From positions 1 through 12,638 of the forward strand of contig CAKTOB010000043.1 in NCBI GenBank assembly GCA_934589525.1: a stretch of DNA of 12,638 bases. Direction: 5' to 3'. The notes below the pieces were generated by a model that saw only the letters and a program-made list of their open reading frames with translations, was not told the origin of the DNA and ran no database searches. The translations under genes and the position numbers were made by a program. This stretch comes from an uncultured Oscillospiraceae bacterium (GTDB taxonomy: Bacteria > Bacillota > Clostridia > Oscillospirales > Oscillospiraceae). Positions 12,463-12,638 of this stretch are shown one piece after another; positions within the stretch are counted from its first letter, which is position 1; each line of letters starts with the position of its first letter.

Positions 12463-12576
12463 GACCGCAGAGTATTAGGGGGATTACAGAAAGCAAAAAT
12501 GGACACGGCGGTACCTCCATAGGCCACCGTGCCTTTACAGTTTCAATGGGTCGTCATAGGTTTGTGTAAACGCAAA

Positions 12577-12610
12577 GAAACGGCGGCTCTGAAATCAAAG
12601 CCGCCGTTTC
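12577..12610 (-). terminator. Hairpin, probable terminator of a gene beyond the right edge
   Basis: A perfect 12-bp GC-rich stem GAAACGGCGGCT/AGCCGCCGTTTC (12577-12588 with 12599-12610) closes a 10-base loop. On the minus strand it is followed by TTTGCGTTT, a modest T-rich tract. It probably ends a minus-strand transcript entering from outside the window. Confidence 0.55.
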
Positions 12611-12638
12611 AAATGGGCGTGTCAAATTGTCTGCTCTA

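Larger units (their letters stand above)
9187..12638 (-). mobile_element. Integration end of an integrative (conjugative) element, right end outside window
   Basis: Consecutive minus-strand genes encode a sigma-like helix-turn-helix protein, a TnpW-like small protein, a large serine recombinase with C-terminal DUF4368-like region and a solo recombinase catalytic domain. This is the integration module seen at one end of TnpX/TndX-type Clostridial elements. The left boundary is set only approximately, at the end of the tRNA-side terminator. No conjugation or cargo genes are visible, so element type and size are unknown. Confidence 0.65.

Noticed and set aside
12416..12520. Minus-strand open frame of 34 codons
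   Set aside because: No Shine-Dalgarno sequence before the ATG, and it overlaps a terminator hairpin.

Overview
The window looks like a chromosomal segment from a GC-rich gut Clostridia (Firmicutes), most likely an Oscillospiraceae/Ruminococcaceae-type organism. The basis is gene content and signals, not a database search: strong AGGAGG ribosome binding sites, consensus sigma-A promoters on tRNA genes, a TIGR03960/TIGR03936 radical SAM pair, and a TnpX/TndX-like serine recombinase with a TnpW-like small protein.

Region 1 (1-4971, + strand) is one tightly packed operon, cut at its 5' end. It encodes a G3E-type GTPase, a radical SAM enzyme resembling the TrsS/MJ0619 group, a PaaK-like adenylate-forming ligase resembling the DVU_1553 family, a histidine phosphatase and an XdhC-family protein. 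XdhC proteins load molybdenum cofactor onto xanthine dehydrogenase/aldehyde oxidoreductase-type hydroxylases, so the operon is probably a maturation locus for such an enzyme. The hydroxylase itself is not in the window and the chemistry of the three middle proteins is unknown.

Region 2 (4972-9186) carries two proline tRNA genes on opposite strands: tRNA-Pro(CGG) on the minus strand and tRNA-Pro(GGG) on the plus strand. Both have consensus promoters and terminators. Between them lies a + strand operon: a small membrane protein, an M50 site-2-type protease, the TIGR03960 radical SAM protein, its DUF2344 partner and a Lar-like zinc-ribbon protein. Downstream of tRNA-Pro(GGG) the last 22 bases of the tRNA are repeated exactly. 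The 148 bases between the copies hold a terminator, an inverted copy of the T-arm core and three consecutive perfect hairpins, which looks like a small non-autonomous element or an integration scar.

Region 3 (about 9187-12638, genes on the minus strand) is the integration end of a larger mobile element that runs off the window. In transcription order it encodes a sigma-like helix-turn-helix protein, a 47-residue TnpW-like protein, a large serine recombinase and a solo serine-recombinase catalytic domain in which the nucleophilic serine is alanine. The non-coding parts are unusually rich in RNA-like structure. The leader of the sigma-like gene has three consecutive hairpins. The leader of the TnpW-like gene has several hairpins plus an 11-nt long-range complementarity. 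A shared GGGACA..TGTCCC dyad lies upstream of both genes. The recombinase start codon and ribosome binding site sit in the loop of a perfect 11-bp stem.

The most interesting candidates for undescribed biology are the tRNA-tail module (8941-9132), the structured leaders and dyad of the mobile element, the catalytically altered solo recombinase, and the incompletely understood cofactor-maturation operon.
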